Counted from the first letter of the stretch, positions 23,866 to 33,800 are shown. The stretch: 64,000 nucleotides of DNA from Pseudonocardia sp. SCN 73-27 (GCA_001725415.1 MEGH01000006.1:138986-202985), one strand, 5' to 3'. A program made the numbers and translations. The notes: generated by a model not told the origin, from the sequence alone.

Positions 23866-25209
23866 GTGGCCGACCTCGACGTCCTGCGTGGCCTGATCGA
23901 GAAGATCTACGACGGCGCGACCGAGCGCCGCCGCCTCAACGCCTACTACGACGGCGCTCTCCGCCTCGCCGCGCTCGGCATCACCCTGCCGCCCGAGATG
24001 CGGAACCTCGCCGTCGTCGTGAACTGGCCCCGCCTCGCGACCCGCAGCCTCGAGGAACGGCTCGACGTCGAAGGTTTCCGCCTCGCAGGGGAGACCGGCA
24101 CGTCCGACCGGTTGTGGGGCTGGTGGCAGGCGAACAACCTGGACTCGCGCGCCCCACTCGGGCACCGCGAGGCCCTCGTCACCGGTGACGCCTACGTCGT
24201 GGTCGGCCGCCGCGACGGCGACGACGAGACCCCGCTGATCACTGTGGAGTCCGGCGAGCACCTTCACGCCGACGTCGACCCGAGCACGGGGGAGGCCCGA
24301 TCGGCTGCGCGGGTGTACGCGGCCGACCGCAACGGGGTGCCGCAGCGCGCGACGCTGTACCTGCCCGACGTCACCCTCTTCTATGAGCTCCGGTCCGGCG
24401 GGTTCGTCGAGGTCGACGCCGTCGAGCACGATCTCGGCACCCCGACTGTCGTGCCGATGCTGTATCAGGACCGGCTCTCCGACGAGACCGGCCGCTCGGA
24501 GCTGCTCGACATCATCGGGCTGACCGACGCGTGTTGCCGCACCCTGACCAACCTCGGTGGCGCGCAAGAGCTGCTCGCGGTGCCCCAGCGCTACGTCCTG
24601 GGCGCGAAGCAGGAGGACTTCGTCGACAAGGACGGCAAGCCGAAGACAGCATGGGAGGCCTACATCGGGCGGCTCTGGACGCTCTCGGAAGAGGACGCCA
24701 AGGTCGGGCAGTTCGCTGCGGCGGACCTGAGGAACTTCACCGAGGTCATCAATCAGTACTCGAAGCTCGTGTCGGCCATGACCGGCCTCCCGCCGCACTA
24801 TCTCGGCTACTCCACCGACAACCCCACCTCGGCGGACGCGATCCGGTCGTCGGAGTCGCGGCTGGTGAAGCGCGCCGAGCGGGCGGCGACCACGCTGGAG
24901 GACGCGTGGGAACGTGGGATGCGCCTGGCGCTGCGTTGGATCGACGACACCGACGACGTCCCCCGGCTGGAGACCCGCTGGCGCGACCCGTCGACGCCGA
25001 CGTTCGCGGCGAAGGCCGACGCCGTCACCAAGCTCGTGCAGGCCGGGATCATCCCGAAGGAAGCGGCGTGGGACATGCTCGGGTTCTCCCCGGAGCAGCA
25101 GGCCCACTACGCCCAGCTCATGGCGTCCGACCCGCTCGCGGCGCTGATCAAGTCGGTCGGCGCGGACCAGGCGCAGCAGCTCACCGCGCCGGCGGCCATC
25201 GAGGCGTGA
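23866..25209 (+). CDS. Portal protein
   Basis: Portal of the SPP1 gp6-like family, 447 residues from GTG 23866. Features include NAYYDG near the N-terminus, the NWPRLATRSLEERLDVEGFR segment, MTGLPPHYLGYSTDNPTSADAIRSSESRL and a C-terminal MLGFSPEQ. It forms the dodecameric ring at the capsid vertex. The encoded order terminase-portal-MuF is standard. Confidence 0.92.
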   Translation: MADLDVLRGLIEKIYDGATERRRLNAYYDGALRLAALGITLPPEMRNLAVVVNWPRLATRSLEERLDVEGFRLAGETGTSDRLWGWWQANNLDSRAPLGHREALVTGDAYVVVGRRDGDDETPLITVESGEHLHADVDPSTGEARSAARVYAADRNGVPQRATLYLPDVTLFYELRSGGFVEVDAVEHDLGTPTVVPMLYQDRLSDETGRSELLDIIGLTDACCRTLTNLGGAQELLAVPQRYVLGAKQEDFVDKDGKPKTAWEAYIGRLWTLSEEDAKVGQFAAADLRNFTEVINQYSKLVSAMTGLPPHYLGYSTDNPTSADAIRSSESRLVKRAERAATTLEDAWERGMRLALRWIDDTDDVPRLETRWRDPSTPTFAAKADAVTKLVQAGIIPKEAAWDMLGFSPEQQAHYAQLMASDPLAALIKSVGADQAQQLTAPAAIEA

Positions 25210-25210
25210 C

Positions 25211-25915
25211 GTGCCGCTCGTCGAGCTCCGCCAGCAGCAGGACCTGATCAGCCGCGAGGCGGCCCAGCTGGTGCTGCCGATCCTGCTCCGCGGCGCCGAG
25301 GCCGGCCTGCCCGAAGCGGGGTGGCTGCGGATCGCGGCGCTGCTCTACCCGCAGCTGGTGGGGTGGCGTGGGCAGGCCGCGGCGATCTCCTACCTCGCGG
25401 CGCGGGCGGTGCTGCCGTCGGCGTCGCGGCCGCCGCCGCTGCCCTACGACATCGCGTGGACGCTGCAGGCGCTGCGCTCAACGGTGTTCGGGGTGCCCCG
25501 GAACGCGCCGGGCTGGTCCCCGGCGAAGGTCGCGGCGGACGGCTCGGCGCGGCTGGTGCGGCACGTCGAGCAGGCCGGGCGGGAGACGACGATCCAGGTG
25601 TCATCTGCGTCGGGTGGCAAGGGCCGGTGGGCGCGGGTCGCGGACTCGTCGCAGCCGTGCCCGTTCTGCGCGCTGATGATCAGCCGCGGGCCGGTCTACC
25701 ACTCCGACGCGAGGCGCTCGGCCGGGTTCCAGGCGCACGACAAGGATCGGTGTGTGGCGATCCTGGTCCGCGACGGCCAGCGGGACTGGCCAGGCCGCGA
25801 CGAATTCGAGCGAATCCAGGAAATCTATTACGACGCGTCGTCAGGTGTTTACGGGGAGGAGAAATGGCACGCATTCCGGAAGGCATATGAGAACCCGGAC
25901 CGCAAGGCTGCGTGA
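25211..25915 (+). CDS. MuF-like minor head protein
   Basis: Protein of 234 residues directly after the portal. The C-terminal part has SQPCPFCALMISRGPVYHS...FQAHDKDRC, a Cys/His pattern of actinophage MuF-like (VG15) head proteins, which are packaged in small numbers and aid capsid maturation. A protease domain is not visible. Confidence 0.78.
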   Translation: MPLVELRQQQDLISREAAQLVLPILLRGAEAGLPEAGWLRIAALLYPQLVGWRGQAAAISYLAARAVLPSASRPPPLPYDIAWTLQALRSTVFGVPRNAPGWSPAKVAADGSARLVRHVEQAGRETTIQVSSASGGKGRWARVADSSQPCPFCALMISRGPVYHSDARRSAGFQAHDKDRCVAILVRDGQRDWPGRDEFERIQEIYYDASSGVYGEEKWHAFRKAYENPDRKAA

Positions 25916-26003
25916 GCTAGTATTTGCAGGTCGCTGATGGTGCCGAATGGCCGCGACCTATGAGCCCCGGGTGGGCGCGCTCCCCGCGATTCTGGAGTCT
26001 TTC

Positions 26004-26513
26004 GTGACTGAGCAGCAGCAGACCACGAACACCACCGAGACCGCGCCCGCCGGCGAGAGCAGCACCGAGGCCGAGCCGTTCGACGCCGACCGCGCCATGG
26101 AGAAGATCCGCAAGACCAACAGCGAGAACGCCGGGCTGCGGAAGCGGCTCAAAGAGCTCGAGCAGTACGAGGCCGCGGCCAAGGCCGCTGACGAGGCGAA
26201 GAAGTCCGAGGCGCAGCGGTTCGCCGAGCAGCTCGCCGACGCGAACCGGCGCGCGGAGGAGGCCGAGCTCGGCCGTCTCCGGGAGCGGGTCGCGCGCCGG
26301 GCGCAGCTTCCCGACGAGCTGGCCGACCGGCTGCGCGGCACCACGGAGGAGGAGCTGACGGCCGACGCGAAGGCCTTGGCCGCGCTCACCGCGAGTGTCC
26401 AGGCGTCGGGCCGGGAGGAGCGGCGGAAGGCGCCGGACCCCTCGCAGGGCCAGGGCATGGCGCTCAACGGGGACCCGCTCGAGGAGTCGCTGAGGGCCAA
26501 GCTCGGCATCTGA
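26004..26513 (+). CDS. Capsid scaffolding protein
   Basis: Protein of 169 residues from GTG 26004 (GGAG at 25993-25996); ATG 25947 would add 19 residues. Thr/Glu-rich disordered start, a long coiled coil about residues 40-110 (ENAGLRKRLKELEQYEAAAKAADEA..) and a short helical C-terminus. Location between MuF and major capsid genes and composition fit a scaffold. Confidence 0.85.
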   Translation: MTEQQQTTNTTETAPAGESSTEAEPFDADRAMEKIRKTNSENAGLRKRLKELEQYEAAAKAADEAKKSEAQRFAEQLADANRRAEEAELGRLRERVARRAQLPDELADRLRGTTEEELTADAKALAALTASVQASGREERRKAPDPSQGQGMALNGDPLEESLRAKLGI

Positions 26514-26537
26514 TCGGCTACCCTCGCCGCATCCAGT

Positions 26538-26552
26538 CCCCCGCGGTGGGGG
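26538..26552 (+). repeat. Small hairpin upstream of the capsid gene
   Basis: CCCCC-GCGGT-GGGGG at 26538-26552, in the 96-bp gap between the scaffold and capsid genes. It may modulate the high expression the capsid gene needs. Confidence 0.4.
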
Positions 26553-26609
26553 CGCGCTCGCCCGAGGTGGCGGTCCGACATCGGATCCCACACTCGAAAG
26601 GCGGGCCCA

Positions 26610-27536
26610 GTGGCTATCACCGCCCCCACCGTCACCGGCGACTTCTCCGGCTTCCTGACCAAGGAACGCGCCGCCCCGATCTTCAACGAGGCCTACAAGG
26701 CGTCCGCGCTGCAACAGCTCGCGCGGAAGGTCCCCCTCGGCCTGGCCGGTACCGAGGTCCCGGTCATCACCTCGAAGCCCACCGCGGCATGGGTCGCGGA
26801 GGCCGGGCAGAAGCCGGCCAGCAAGGGCGGCATGACGCTCAAGTCGATGACCCCGAAGAAGATCGCGGCCATCGCGGTCGTCTCCGCTGAGGTCGTGCGC
26901 GCCAACCCGGGCGGCTACGTCGACGAGATCCGGCCCCAGCTCGGCGAGGCGTTCGCGATGGCGTTCGACGCCGCCGGCTTCCACGGCACGAACACCCCGT
27001 TCGGCGCCTACCTCGACCAGGCCACGAATGCGGTCGGCATCGGCACCACGGCGGCCAGCGCCGGTGGCGTCCACGGGGACCTCGTCGCGGCGCTGCGGCT
27101 GCTGGTCAACAGCGGGAAGAAGCTGACCGGGTTCGCCCTCGACACCCGTCTCGAGCCCGACCTCCTCGGCACCGTCGACACCACCGGTCGCCCGCTCTAC
27201 ATCGAGGCCCCGTACGAGGGCACCGCCCCGGCTGCCCGCGGCGGCCGGCTCATCGGTCGGCAGTCGTCGATGGCCGACGGCATCGGGGCGCCCACTCCCG
27301 GCGGCGCGTCCACGACCTACCCGCTGGGCTACGCCGGCGACTTCAGCCAGATCGCGTGGGGCCAGATCGGCGGCATCTCCTACGACGTGTCGACCGAGGC
27401 CACCGTCACGATCAACGGTGAGCTGACGTCGCTCTGGGAAAACAACCTCGTCGCGGTCCGGGCCGAAACGGAGTTCGGCCTGCTCATCAACGACATCTCG
27501 TCGTTCGTGAAGCTCACCAAGACCACGGCGGCCTGA
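26610..27536 (+). CDS. Major capsid protein, HK97 fold
   Basis: Protein of 308 residues. LTKERAAPIFNEAYKASALQQLARKVPL, AAWVAEAGQKPAS, KKIAAIAVVSAEVVRANPG and the C-terminal LVAVRAETEFGLLIND are hallmarks of HK97-type major capsid proteins. GTG 26610. No N-terminal delta domain precedes the fold, consistent with the separate scaffold gene. Confidence 0.93.
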   Translation: MAITAPTVTGDFSGFLTKERAAPIFNEAYKASALQQLARKVPLGLAGTEVPVITSKPTAAWVAEAGQKPASKGGMTLKSMTPKKIAAIAVVSAEVVRANPGGYVDEIRPQLGEAFAMAFDAAGFHGTNTPFGAYLDQATNAVGIGTTAASAGGVHGDLVAALRLLVNSGKKLTGFALDTRLEPDLLGTVDTTGRPLYIEAPYEGTAPAARGGRLIGRQSSMADGIGAPTPGGASTTYPLGYAGDFSQIAWGQIGGISYDVSTEATVTINGELTSLWENNLVAVRAETEFGLLINDISSFVKLTKTTAA

Positions 27537-27539
27537 CCC

Positions 27540-27800
27540 GTGGCGACCTACAAGCACCCCGACGTCGGCACCGTCGTCCAGACCGACGGGCCCACGCCCG
27601 ACGGGTTCGAGCCCACCGACGACCTCGACTACGGCGACCCGGCGGAGGACAGCGGCGATGGCGCTGGCGCAGACGACGGACGTGGCGACGCAGCTGAGGC
27701 GGGAGCTGACGACCGAGGAGACGAAGTTCGCCCGCGCGCAGCTCGAGGCCGCCGAGGCAAGGCTGCTGACGCGGCTGCCGTCTCTGCGGACGAGGACTGA
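27540..27800 (+). CDS. Small acidic protein overlapping the connector gene
   Basis: Protein of 86 residues from GTG 27540, 3 bp after the capsid stop. The first ~38 residues (MATYKHPDVGTVVQTDG...FEPTDDLDYG) look like a genuine phage protein. The rest is Gly/Asp/Arg-rich low complexity read through the next gene in another frame, giving a 143-bp overlap. The gene may really be shorter or frame-shifted. Confidence 0.5.
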   Translation: MATYKHPDVGTVVQTDGPTPDGFEPTDDLDYGDPAEDSGDGAGADDGRGDAAEAGADDRGDEVRPRAARGRRGKAADAAAVSADED

Positions 27801-28062
27801 CGCAGACCCGACGTACGCGACCCTCGTCCGAGACATCGAGGCCGAGGCAGTCGCGCGCGTGCTGCGCAACAGCGAGGGCTACCGGCAGGAGTCCATCGGG
27901 CCGTGGTCGGCCACCCTCGACACGAGGGTGGCCGCCGGGTTCCTCACGATCCTCGACGACGAGTGGGCGCTGCTCGGCGCCGGCGGCGGGGCGTTCACGA
28001 TCACCCCGCACGTCGAGGTGCCCCCGGTGTGGCCGTCTCCGCACCTGGCGGGGTGGGCCTGA
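27658..28062 (+). CDS. Head-tail connector (Gp19/Gp15-like)
   Basis: Protein of 134 residues, helical, with TEETKFARAQLEAAEARLLTRLPSL, DIEAEAVARVLRNSEGYRQESIGPWS and a short C-terminal strand, fitting the Gp19/Gp15/Gp42 adaptor family that docks under the portal. The next gene's ATG overlaps the stop. Confidence 0.78.
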   Translation: MALAQTTDVATQLRRELTTEETKFARAQLEAAEARLLTRLPSLRTRTDADPTYATLVRDIEAEAVARVLRNSEGYRQESIGPWSATLDTRVAAGFLTILDDEWALLGAGGGAFTITPHVEVPPVWPSPHLAGWA

Positions 28063-28379
28063 TGCGCTACCCCGACACGGTCGTCCGGTGCCGCCCCGGT
28101 GGCGTGGACCGGTTCGGCGACAAGGGCGCCGAGGTGCGCACGGAGATGGCGGGGGCGTTCGCGCCTGCGTCGTCGTCGGAGGACCTCGTCACCCGCGGGG
28201 ACACGGTGACGACCACCGCGACGCTCTATCTGCCCTACGGCAGTGACGTCGTCGCCACGGACGTCATCGAGATCAGCGGCCGCCGCTGGCACGTCGACGG
28301 CGAGCCCGCGCAGTGGTCCTCGCCGCTGACCGGGCGGCGCGCGGTGTGCTCGGTGCCGCTCAAGGCGGTGTCGGGATGA
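28062..28379 (+). CDS. Head closure / stopper protein
   Basis: Protein of 105 residues, beta-rich (DTVVRCRPG, TVTTTATLYLPYGSDV, DVIEISGRRWHVDGEP). Size, fold pattern and position after the adaptor fit the head-tail stopper. Confidence 0.7.
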   Translation: MRYPDTVVRCRPGGVDRFGDKGAEVRTEMAGAFAPASSSEDLVTRGDTVTTTATLYLPYGSDVVATDVIEISGRRWHVDGEPAQWSSPLTGRRAVCSVPLKAVSG

Positions 28380-28693
28380 GCACGAACCGGGCGCGGTTCC
28401 GCCGCAACAGCCCCGCGATCCGCGCGTACCTGGCGCGGAACGTCGAGCTGCGCAACGCGGTCAAGCGGCACGCCGACGACGTCGCGGCCCGGGTGGCCAG
28501 CGCGCCGGCGGGTGTGTACGCGCAGATGCCGACGCCGGTCGTCACGACCTCGCCGGCGTCCGGTGTCCGGCGGGACCGGGCGGGCGCGACCGTCCTCGTC
28601 CCGGCCCCGGCCGCCGGCGAGCTCCGGTACCCGGACGTGAAGTCGCGGTTCCGCGGTGTCGTCGGGGTCGTCGGGTCGGTGACCCATGGCTGA
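28376..28693 (+). CDS. Neck / tail-completion protein
   Basis: Protein of 105 residues with a basic helical N-terminus (LRNAVKRHADDVAARVASAP) and beta-rich C-terminus, matching HK97 gp10-like neck proteins. It overlaps both neighbours by 4-8 bp. Confidence 0.65.
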   Translation: MSTNRARFRRNSPAIRAYLARNVELRNAVKRHADDVAARVASAPAGVYAQMPTPVVTTSPASGVRRDRAGATVLVPAPAAGELRYPDVKSRFRGVVGVVGSVTHG

Positions 28694-29069
28694 GCTCCTC
28701 ACGCCGTGGCCCGACGCCGAGGTCGTCCTGCTCGACCTCCTGGAGCCGATCGCGCCCACGGTCACGTCGACGCCGCCGACGATCACGACCCCGCTCATCC
28801 GGGTCGTGCGCACCGGCGGCTCCGACGACGGGATCACCGACTCCCCGGTGGTGGAGGTGACCTGCATCGGCGCGACCCGGACGGAGTCCTGGCAGCTGTC
28901 GGAGCAGTGCAGGCAGGTGATCCTCGCCAGCCCGAACACGGTGGTCGGCGGGGCTCTGATCGACAACGCGGCGACGTTCACGCCGCCGCAGCAGATCCCC
29001 GACCCCGACCTCGACAAGCGGTCGGTCACAACGAACTTCGTGCTGGCGTGGCGCCGGCCGCGATCCTAG
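28686..29069 (+). CDS. Tail terminator protein
   Basis: Protein of 127 residues: PDAEVVLLDLLEPIAP, PLIRVVRTGGSDDG, VVEVTCIGATRTESWQLSEQCRQVIL. This is the pattern of tail terminators that cap the tail tube. The major tail protein follows after 15 bp. Confidence 0.75.
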   Translation: MAELLTPWPDAEVVLLDLLEPIAPTVTSTPPTITTPLIRVVRTGGSDDGITDSPVVEVTCIGATRTESWQLSEQCRQVILASPNTVVGGALIDNAATFTPPQQIPDPDLDKRSVTTNFVLAWRRPRS

Positions 29070-29084
29070 GAAGGAACCTCTGAC

Positions 29085-29744
29085 ATGCCGGCATTCACCT
29101 CCCTGCAGCAGCGCCAGCAGCAGCTGATCCGGAAGGCGCTCAACGGCGGCATCTGGGTCGCCCCGAGTAGCGCCGCGGCCCCGACCGCGATGTCCTCGGG
29201 CGCCTCGTCCGACCCCGCCGCGCTGCCCGCGAACTACACCGACGTCGGGTACATCACCAAGGACGACGGTGCCTCGTGGTCGCGCGACATGGACACCTCC
29301 GACACCACGAGCTGGGGCGCGTTCGAGCCGACGCGGCGCGACATCACCTCCGACGTCACGAACCTCAAGTTCACGATGCAGGAGACGAAGCGGCTCTCGC
29401 TCGAGCTGTCCTACGGTGTCGACCTGTCCGCGGTGACCCCGACCGCGACCACCGGCGAGGTGGCGTTCAACCAGGCCTCGGCGAACACCACGATCTACCG
29501 CCGGTTCCTCGCGATCATGGCCGATGGTGTCGGCCTGGACGCCGTCTACATCGCGCGGTTCTGCCCGCGCATGTCCATCACGACGGTCGACGACCAGTCG
29601 TGGACGGACGGGAACGAGCTGCAGTGGCCCGTCACCGGCACGGCGTTCGTCGACCCCGTCCTCGGCTACGCGGTGCGGCACTTCTTCTTCGGCCCCGGCT
29701 GGAAGTCCCAGCTCGTCGCCGCCGGGTTCCCGGCCGCCACCTGA
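29085..29744 (+). CDS. Major tail tube protein
   Basis: Protein of 219 residues, ribosome-binding site AGGAAGGA upstream. VGYITKDDGASWSRDMDTSDTTSWGAFEPTRRDIT and TMQETKRLSLELSYG are typical of actinophage tail tube subunits. An 11-bp hairpin follows (29764-29798), as expected for an abundant structural gene. Confidence 0.88.
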   Translation: MPAFTSLQQRQQQLIRKALNGGIWVAPSSAAAPTAMSSGASSDPAALPANYTDVGYITKDDGASWSRDMDTSDTTSWGAFEPTRRDITSDVTNLKFTMQETKRLSLELSYGVDLSAVTPTATTGEVAFNQASANTTIYRRFLAIMADGVGLDAVYIARFCPRMSITTVDDQSWTDGNELQWPVTGTAFVDPVLGYAVRHFFFGPGWKSQLVAAGFPAAT

Positions 29745-29763
29745 GCCGCTCCCCAGACCCGGT

Positions 29764-29798
29764 CCGGCGGCGGGCGTCCTGCTGCAGCCCGCCGCCGG
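29764..29798 (+). terminator. 11-bp hairpin after the tail tube gene
   Basis: Perfect arms 29764-29774 and 29788-29798 with a 13-nt loop, 20 bp after the tail-tube stop and 39 bp before the next start. Probably a partial terminator or mRNA-stabilising element. Confidence 0.6.
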
Positions 29799-29836
29799 CC
29801 GGAACCACCGGCAACGACCCACGAGAGGAACCAGCC

Positions 29837-30073
29837 GTGCAGAACACCACCCTCATCGCCCCCGACGGCCGCGAGTACGTCACGAGCGACCCCATCGAGC
29901 TCAACAACCTCGTCTACGGCCAGGGCTACCGGATCAAGTCCGGCCGCTCCTACGACACCATCGTCAACGCCGGCGCGAAGGACGGGGACGCGAAGGCCGC
30001 GGACGCGAAGGACGCCGAGCCGGTCGACACGAACACTGCCACCAACGGCGGCGGGAAGGCCGCGTCGAAGTGA
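29837..30073 (+). CDS. Small phage tail-region protein
   Basis: Protein of 78 residues. The first 48 residues resemble a small phage protein (TLIAPDGREYVTSDPIELNNLVYGQGYR); the tail has degenerate KDGDAK/AADAKDA repeats. Function unknown. Confidence 0.6.
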   Translation: MQNTTLIAPDGREYVTSDPIELNNLVYGQGYRIKSGRSYDTIVNAGAKDGDAKAADAKDAEPVDTNTATNGGGKAASK

Positions 30074-30402
30074 GCACGCCCGTCCCGAACCGCAAGGAAC
30101 GCCGGTCCTGGAACCGGATGGTCGCCGAGGCCCGCGACGTCGAAGCCGTCGTCCCGGTCTCGGACGACCCCGAGGACGTCATCCGCGTCCACATCCCGAC
30201 CGCCGAGGCGCTCCAGTCCCTGCAGGAGCTGCAGCGCAAGGCCGACTTCGCCGGCGCGATGGCGGTGCTCATCGGGAAGGACAACTTCGACCGGCTCAAC
30301 GAGGCCCAGCCCGACGCCCCGTTCACCGCCTACCGCGACCTGATCCAGGACGTCATGACCGACCTCAACCTCGGCGGCCCGGGAGCCTCCCCGGAACGGT
30401 AG
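30070..30402 (+). CDS. Tail assembly chaperone, short form
   Basis: Protein of 110 residues, lambda gpG-like: basic N-terminus (NRKERRSWNRMVAEARD), a helical core and an acidic end. It coats the tape measure during tail assembly. Ribosomes slipping -1 at CCCGGGA (30378-30384) near its end would make a G-T-like fusion with the next frame. Confidence 0.8.
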   Translation: MSTPVPNRKERRSWNRMVAEARDVEAVVPVSDDPEDVIRVHIPTAEALQSLQELQRKADFAGAMAVLIGKDNFDRLNEAQPDAPFTAYRDLIQDVMTDLNLGGPGASPER

Positions 30403-30872
30403 GCCGTGCCGTCGACCTCATCGACCGGTACGGCCACGAGCTCGAGTACGACCTGCAGGCCTTTCTCGGCCTGGACCTCCTGGACTTCCTCCGCGGCAGG
30501 CACCCGTGGGGGAAGCTGCTCCGCCTCGCGGACCAGCTCCCCCGCGAGTCGCGCTACATCGCCGCGCTCCACGACGACGACGAGATCGCGCCGCTGCTCG
30601 TCGCCGCGCAGACCGACAGCGGAGAGGAGCCCCGGATGTCCCTGGTCGGGTGGACCGCCGAACGGGAGCTGCTGACCGAGCTCCTACACGCCGTGCGTGC
30701 GATGCACTCCACGCTGATCGGGGTCAACAGCAAGTCGGGGAAGCCGCCCGAGGTGCCCAAGCCCCAGCGCCCGCGGACGCTCGTCGACGACCTCCGCAAG
30801 CGCGCGGATCGCGACGAGGCGGAGCGCGTGATCGCCTTGTTCAACCCGCGTCCTGAGGGAGCGGCGTCGTGA
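30378..30872 (+). CDS. Tail assembly chaperone, -1 frameshift extension
   Basis: This frame is open from the slippery heptamer CCCGGGA (30378-30384) to a stop at 30872 and has no start codon of its own before ATG 30636. After the slip it reads AVDLIDRYGHELEYDLQAFLGLDLLDFLRG, then HPWGKLLRLADQLPRESRY, typical of the long form of actinophage tail assembly chaperones. It then runs through SLVGWTAERELLTELLHAVRA to ALFNPRP. The fused product would be about 267 residues. Confidence 0.82.
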   Translation, partial: PGSLPGTVGRAVDLIDRYGHELEYDLQAFLGLDLLDFLRGRHPWGKLLRLADQLPRESRYIAALHDDDEIAPLLVAAQTDSGEEPRMSLVGWTAERELLTELLHAVRAMHSTLIGVNSKSGKPPEVPKPQRPRTLVDDLRKRADRDEAERVIALFNPRPEGAAS

Positions 30873-33800
30873 GCACGTACACCGCGGGTGACATCGCCGT
30901 CCCGATGGTCCCGTCGTTCGGCGGGTTCTTCGAGGAGATCACCTCTCGGATCAACTCGTTCTCCCCGCCGGACATCGTCATCACCCCGGTCGTGGACACC
31001 AACGAGGCCGAGGACCAGATCTCCAGCCCCGGCATGGTCGCCGCCGGCGTCGCGGCAGGCGCGCTGATCGGCGCCGCGCTGGTGAAGGCCCTGGGCGACG
31101 CGATGGACTTCTCCGCGGCGAACGGGAAGCTGCAGGCCCAGCTCGGGCTCTCCTCGGCCGACGCCGGCCGGTACGGGAAGATCGCCGGGGAGCTCTACAG
31201 CCAGGCCTACGGCGAGTCCATCGGCGACGTCAACGACGCCATCCGGTCGGTCCTGCAGTCCGGCGCCCTGGCAGCGGACGCGACGGACGCCCAGATCCAG
31301 GACGTCACCGGCAGCGTGCTCAACCTGTCGACGGCGTTCGGGGTCGACGCCACGGGCGCCGCGAACGCCCTTGGGCAGGTCATGCGCACCGGGCTGGCCC
31401 CGAACGCCGAGGTCGCGCTCGACGTCATCTACCGCGGCTTCCAGTCCGGCGCCGATAAGGCTGAGGACTTCCTCGACACCCTGAACGAGTACGGCACCCA
31501 GTTCCGCAAGCTCGGCCTCGACGCCGCCGACGCGACGGGCCTGATCACGCAGGGGCTGCAGGCCGGCGCCCGCGACGGCGACCTCGTCGCCGACGCGCTC
31601 AAGGAGTTCTCGATCCGGGCGATCGACGGGTCGGAGTCGTCGAAGACCGCCTTCCAGGGGCTCGGGCTGTCGGCGGAGAAGACGACCGCGCAGATCGCCG
31701 CCGGTGGACAGGGCGCGAAGGACGCCCTGGGCCAGGTCCTCGACCGGCTCCGCGCGGTGAAGGACCCGACCGATCAGGCCGCGATCGCGACGGGGCTGTT
31801 CGGGACCCAGGCCGAGGACCTCGGCGCCGCGCTGTTCGCTCTGCATCCCGAGACAGCGGCGGCCGGGCTCGGGCAGATCGGCGGGGCGGCCGACGCGGCA
31901 GGTGAGGCGCTGATGACGCCTGCGGCGCGGATGGAGTCGTTCCAGCGGACCCTGCAGACCACCGTCGTCGACCTCATCGGGGGGAAGATCCTCCCGATCT
32001 TCTCCACGCTCATCGACTGGGGCACAGCGATCTTCAACTGGGGCCCCGTCCCGGAGATCCTGTCGTTCCTCGCGACGTCGGGCGGTGTCGCTGTCGGGCT
32101 GCTCCTGGCCGTTGTCGGCGCCACGAAGGCGTGGACCCTCGCGCAGGCCGCGCTCAACATCGTCATGAACGCCAACCCGGTCACCCTGATCGTCCTGGCG
32201 ATCGGTGCGCTCGTCGGTGCCCTGATCTGGGCCTACAACAACGTCGAGTGGTTCCGCGACTTCGTCCAGGCCGCGTTCCGCGTCGTCGCCGACGTTGCGA
32301 CGTGGCTGTGGCAATCGGTGTTCAAGCCCGCGTTCGACGGGATCGCCGCCGCGGCGACGTGGCTGTGGCAGTCCGTGCTGCAGCCGGTGTTCTCGTTCAT
32401 CGGCAAGGCCGCGCAGATCCTGTTCGCGGTCATCATGACCGTCCTCGTCGGGCCCCTGATAGTGGCGTGGAACCTGCTCGCCGCCGCCGCGACCTGGCTC
32501 TACGAGAACGTGCTCGTCCCCGTGTTCGACGGCATCGGGGCCGCCGCGACCTGGCTGTGGGAGAACGTCCTCAAGCCCGTGTGGGACGCGCTCGTCGCTG
32601 TGTGGCAGAACGTCATCGCTCCTGCCGCGCAGTGGCTCTACCAGAACGTGTTCCTGCCGATCTTCAACGCCATCGGCGCCGTCGTCGAGTGGGTGTGGCT
32701 GAACGTCATCAAGCCCAACCTCGACGCCCTCGTGTGGCTGTGGCAGAACGTCCTCGCGCCGGTCCTGAACTGGTTGTGGCACAACATCTTCGAGCCCGCC
32801 TTCCAGGGCATCGGCACGGTCATCTCGTGGGTGTGGACCAACGTCATCAAGCCCACCTTCGACGCCATCGTCGCCGGCGTGAACTGGGTGAAGGACGGCT
32901 TCTCCGCCGCCGTCGACTGGATCGGCCGGATCTGGGACGGCATGAAGCGGCTCCTCGCGAAGCCCGTGAACTTCCTGATCAACACCGTGTGGAACAACGG
33001 CATCCTCAAGGCGTGGAACTGGGTCGCTGACCTGCTCCCCGGCGTCGAGCCGGCCAAGGGCCTCGACCCGATCCCGGAGTACGCCGCCGGTGGCCCGGTC
33101 CCGCGCGACATGCTGCTCCGCGCCGGTGAGGCCGGGCCGGAGTACATCCTGTCCGCGCCCGCGGTGAAGTCCCTGGGCGGCCTCGGCGCGGCCGATGCGC
33201 TGCACCGCAAGCTGATCGCCGAGCAGGACGTCGAGATCGGCGCCGGTCTCGGCGGGGTGTCCGGCTCCAGCTCCGTCGGCGCCGGCGCTGGTGGCGCGGT
33301 GTGGCAGGCGCTCTGGAATATCATTCACGGCGCTTTCCCCACGGCGCGGCTCACCTCGAGCGTGCGGCCGGGCGCGGCCGACTACCACGGCGCGGGGAAG
33401 GCGATCGACATCGCCGGGCCCCGCTCGGGCGACGCCCCGTTCATGCTCGCCGTGGACCGCTGGATCGCCAGCAACTACCCGGGCTCGACGGAACTGATCC
33501 ACACGCCGGGCATCAACCTCAAGAACGGCCGGCCCTTCACCTACAGCCCCGGTATCCAGGCCCAGCACTACAACCACGTGCACTGGGCGATGAACGGGTT
33601 CCCCGGCGCGGCCGGGTCGAACGCCGTCGGGTTCTCCGGGTCCGCGGTCGGCTACAACTGGTTCGAGATGAAGGTCCGCGACCTCGTCAACTCCGCCACC
33701 GACGGGCTCGCCGCGCTCATCCCGTTCCACGCCCCGCCAGCCTTCCTCGACATCCCGAAGAACACCCTGAACTGGGGTCGACAGAAGGTGCTCGACTTCC

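Noticed and set aside
30406-30675. GTG-started frame after the short tail chaperone as a separate gene
   Set aside because: Its Ser/Thr/Arg-rich product is shadow-like; the -1 frame at this place carries the chaperone-like sequence.
30554-33730. A 1058-codon minus-strand open frame
   Set aside because: Lies opposite the tape measure and chaperone genes; low-complexity Asp/Gly/Arg/Val content typical of antisense frames in GC-rich DNA.
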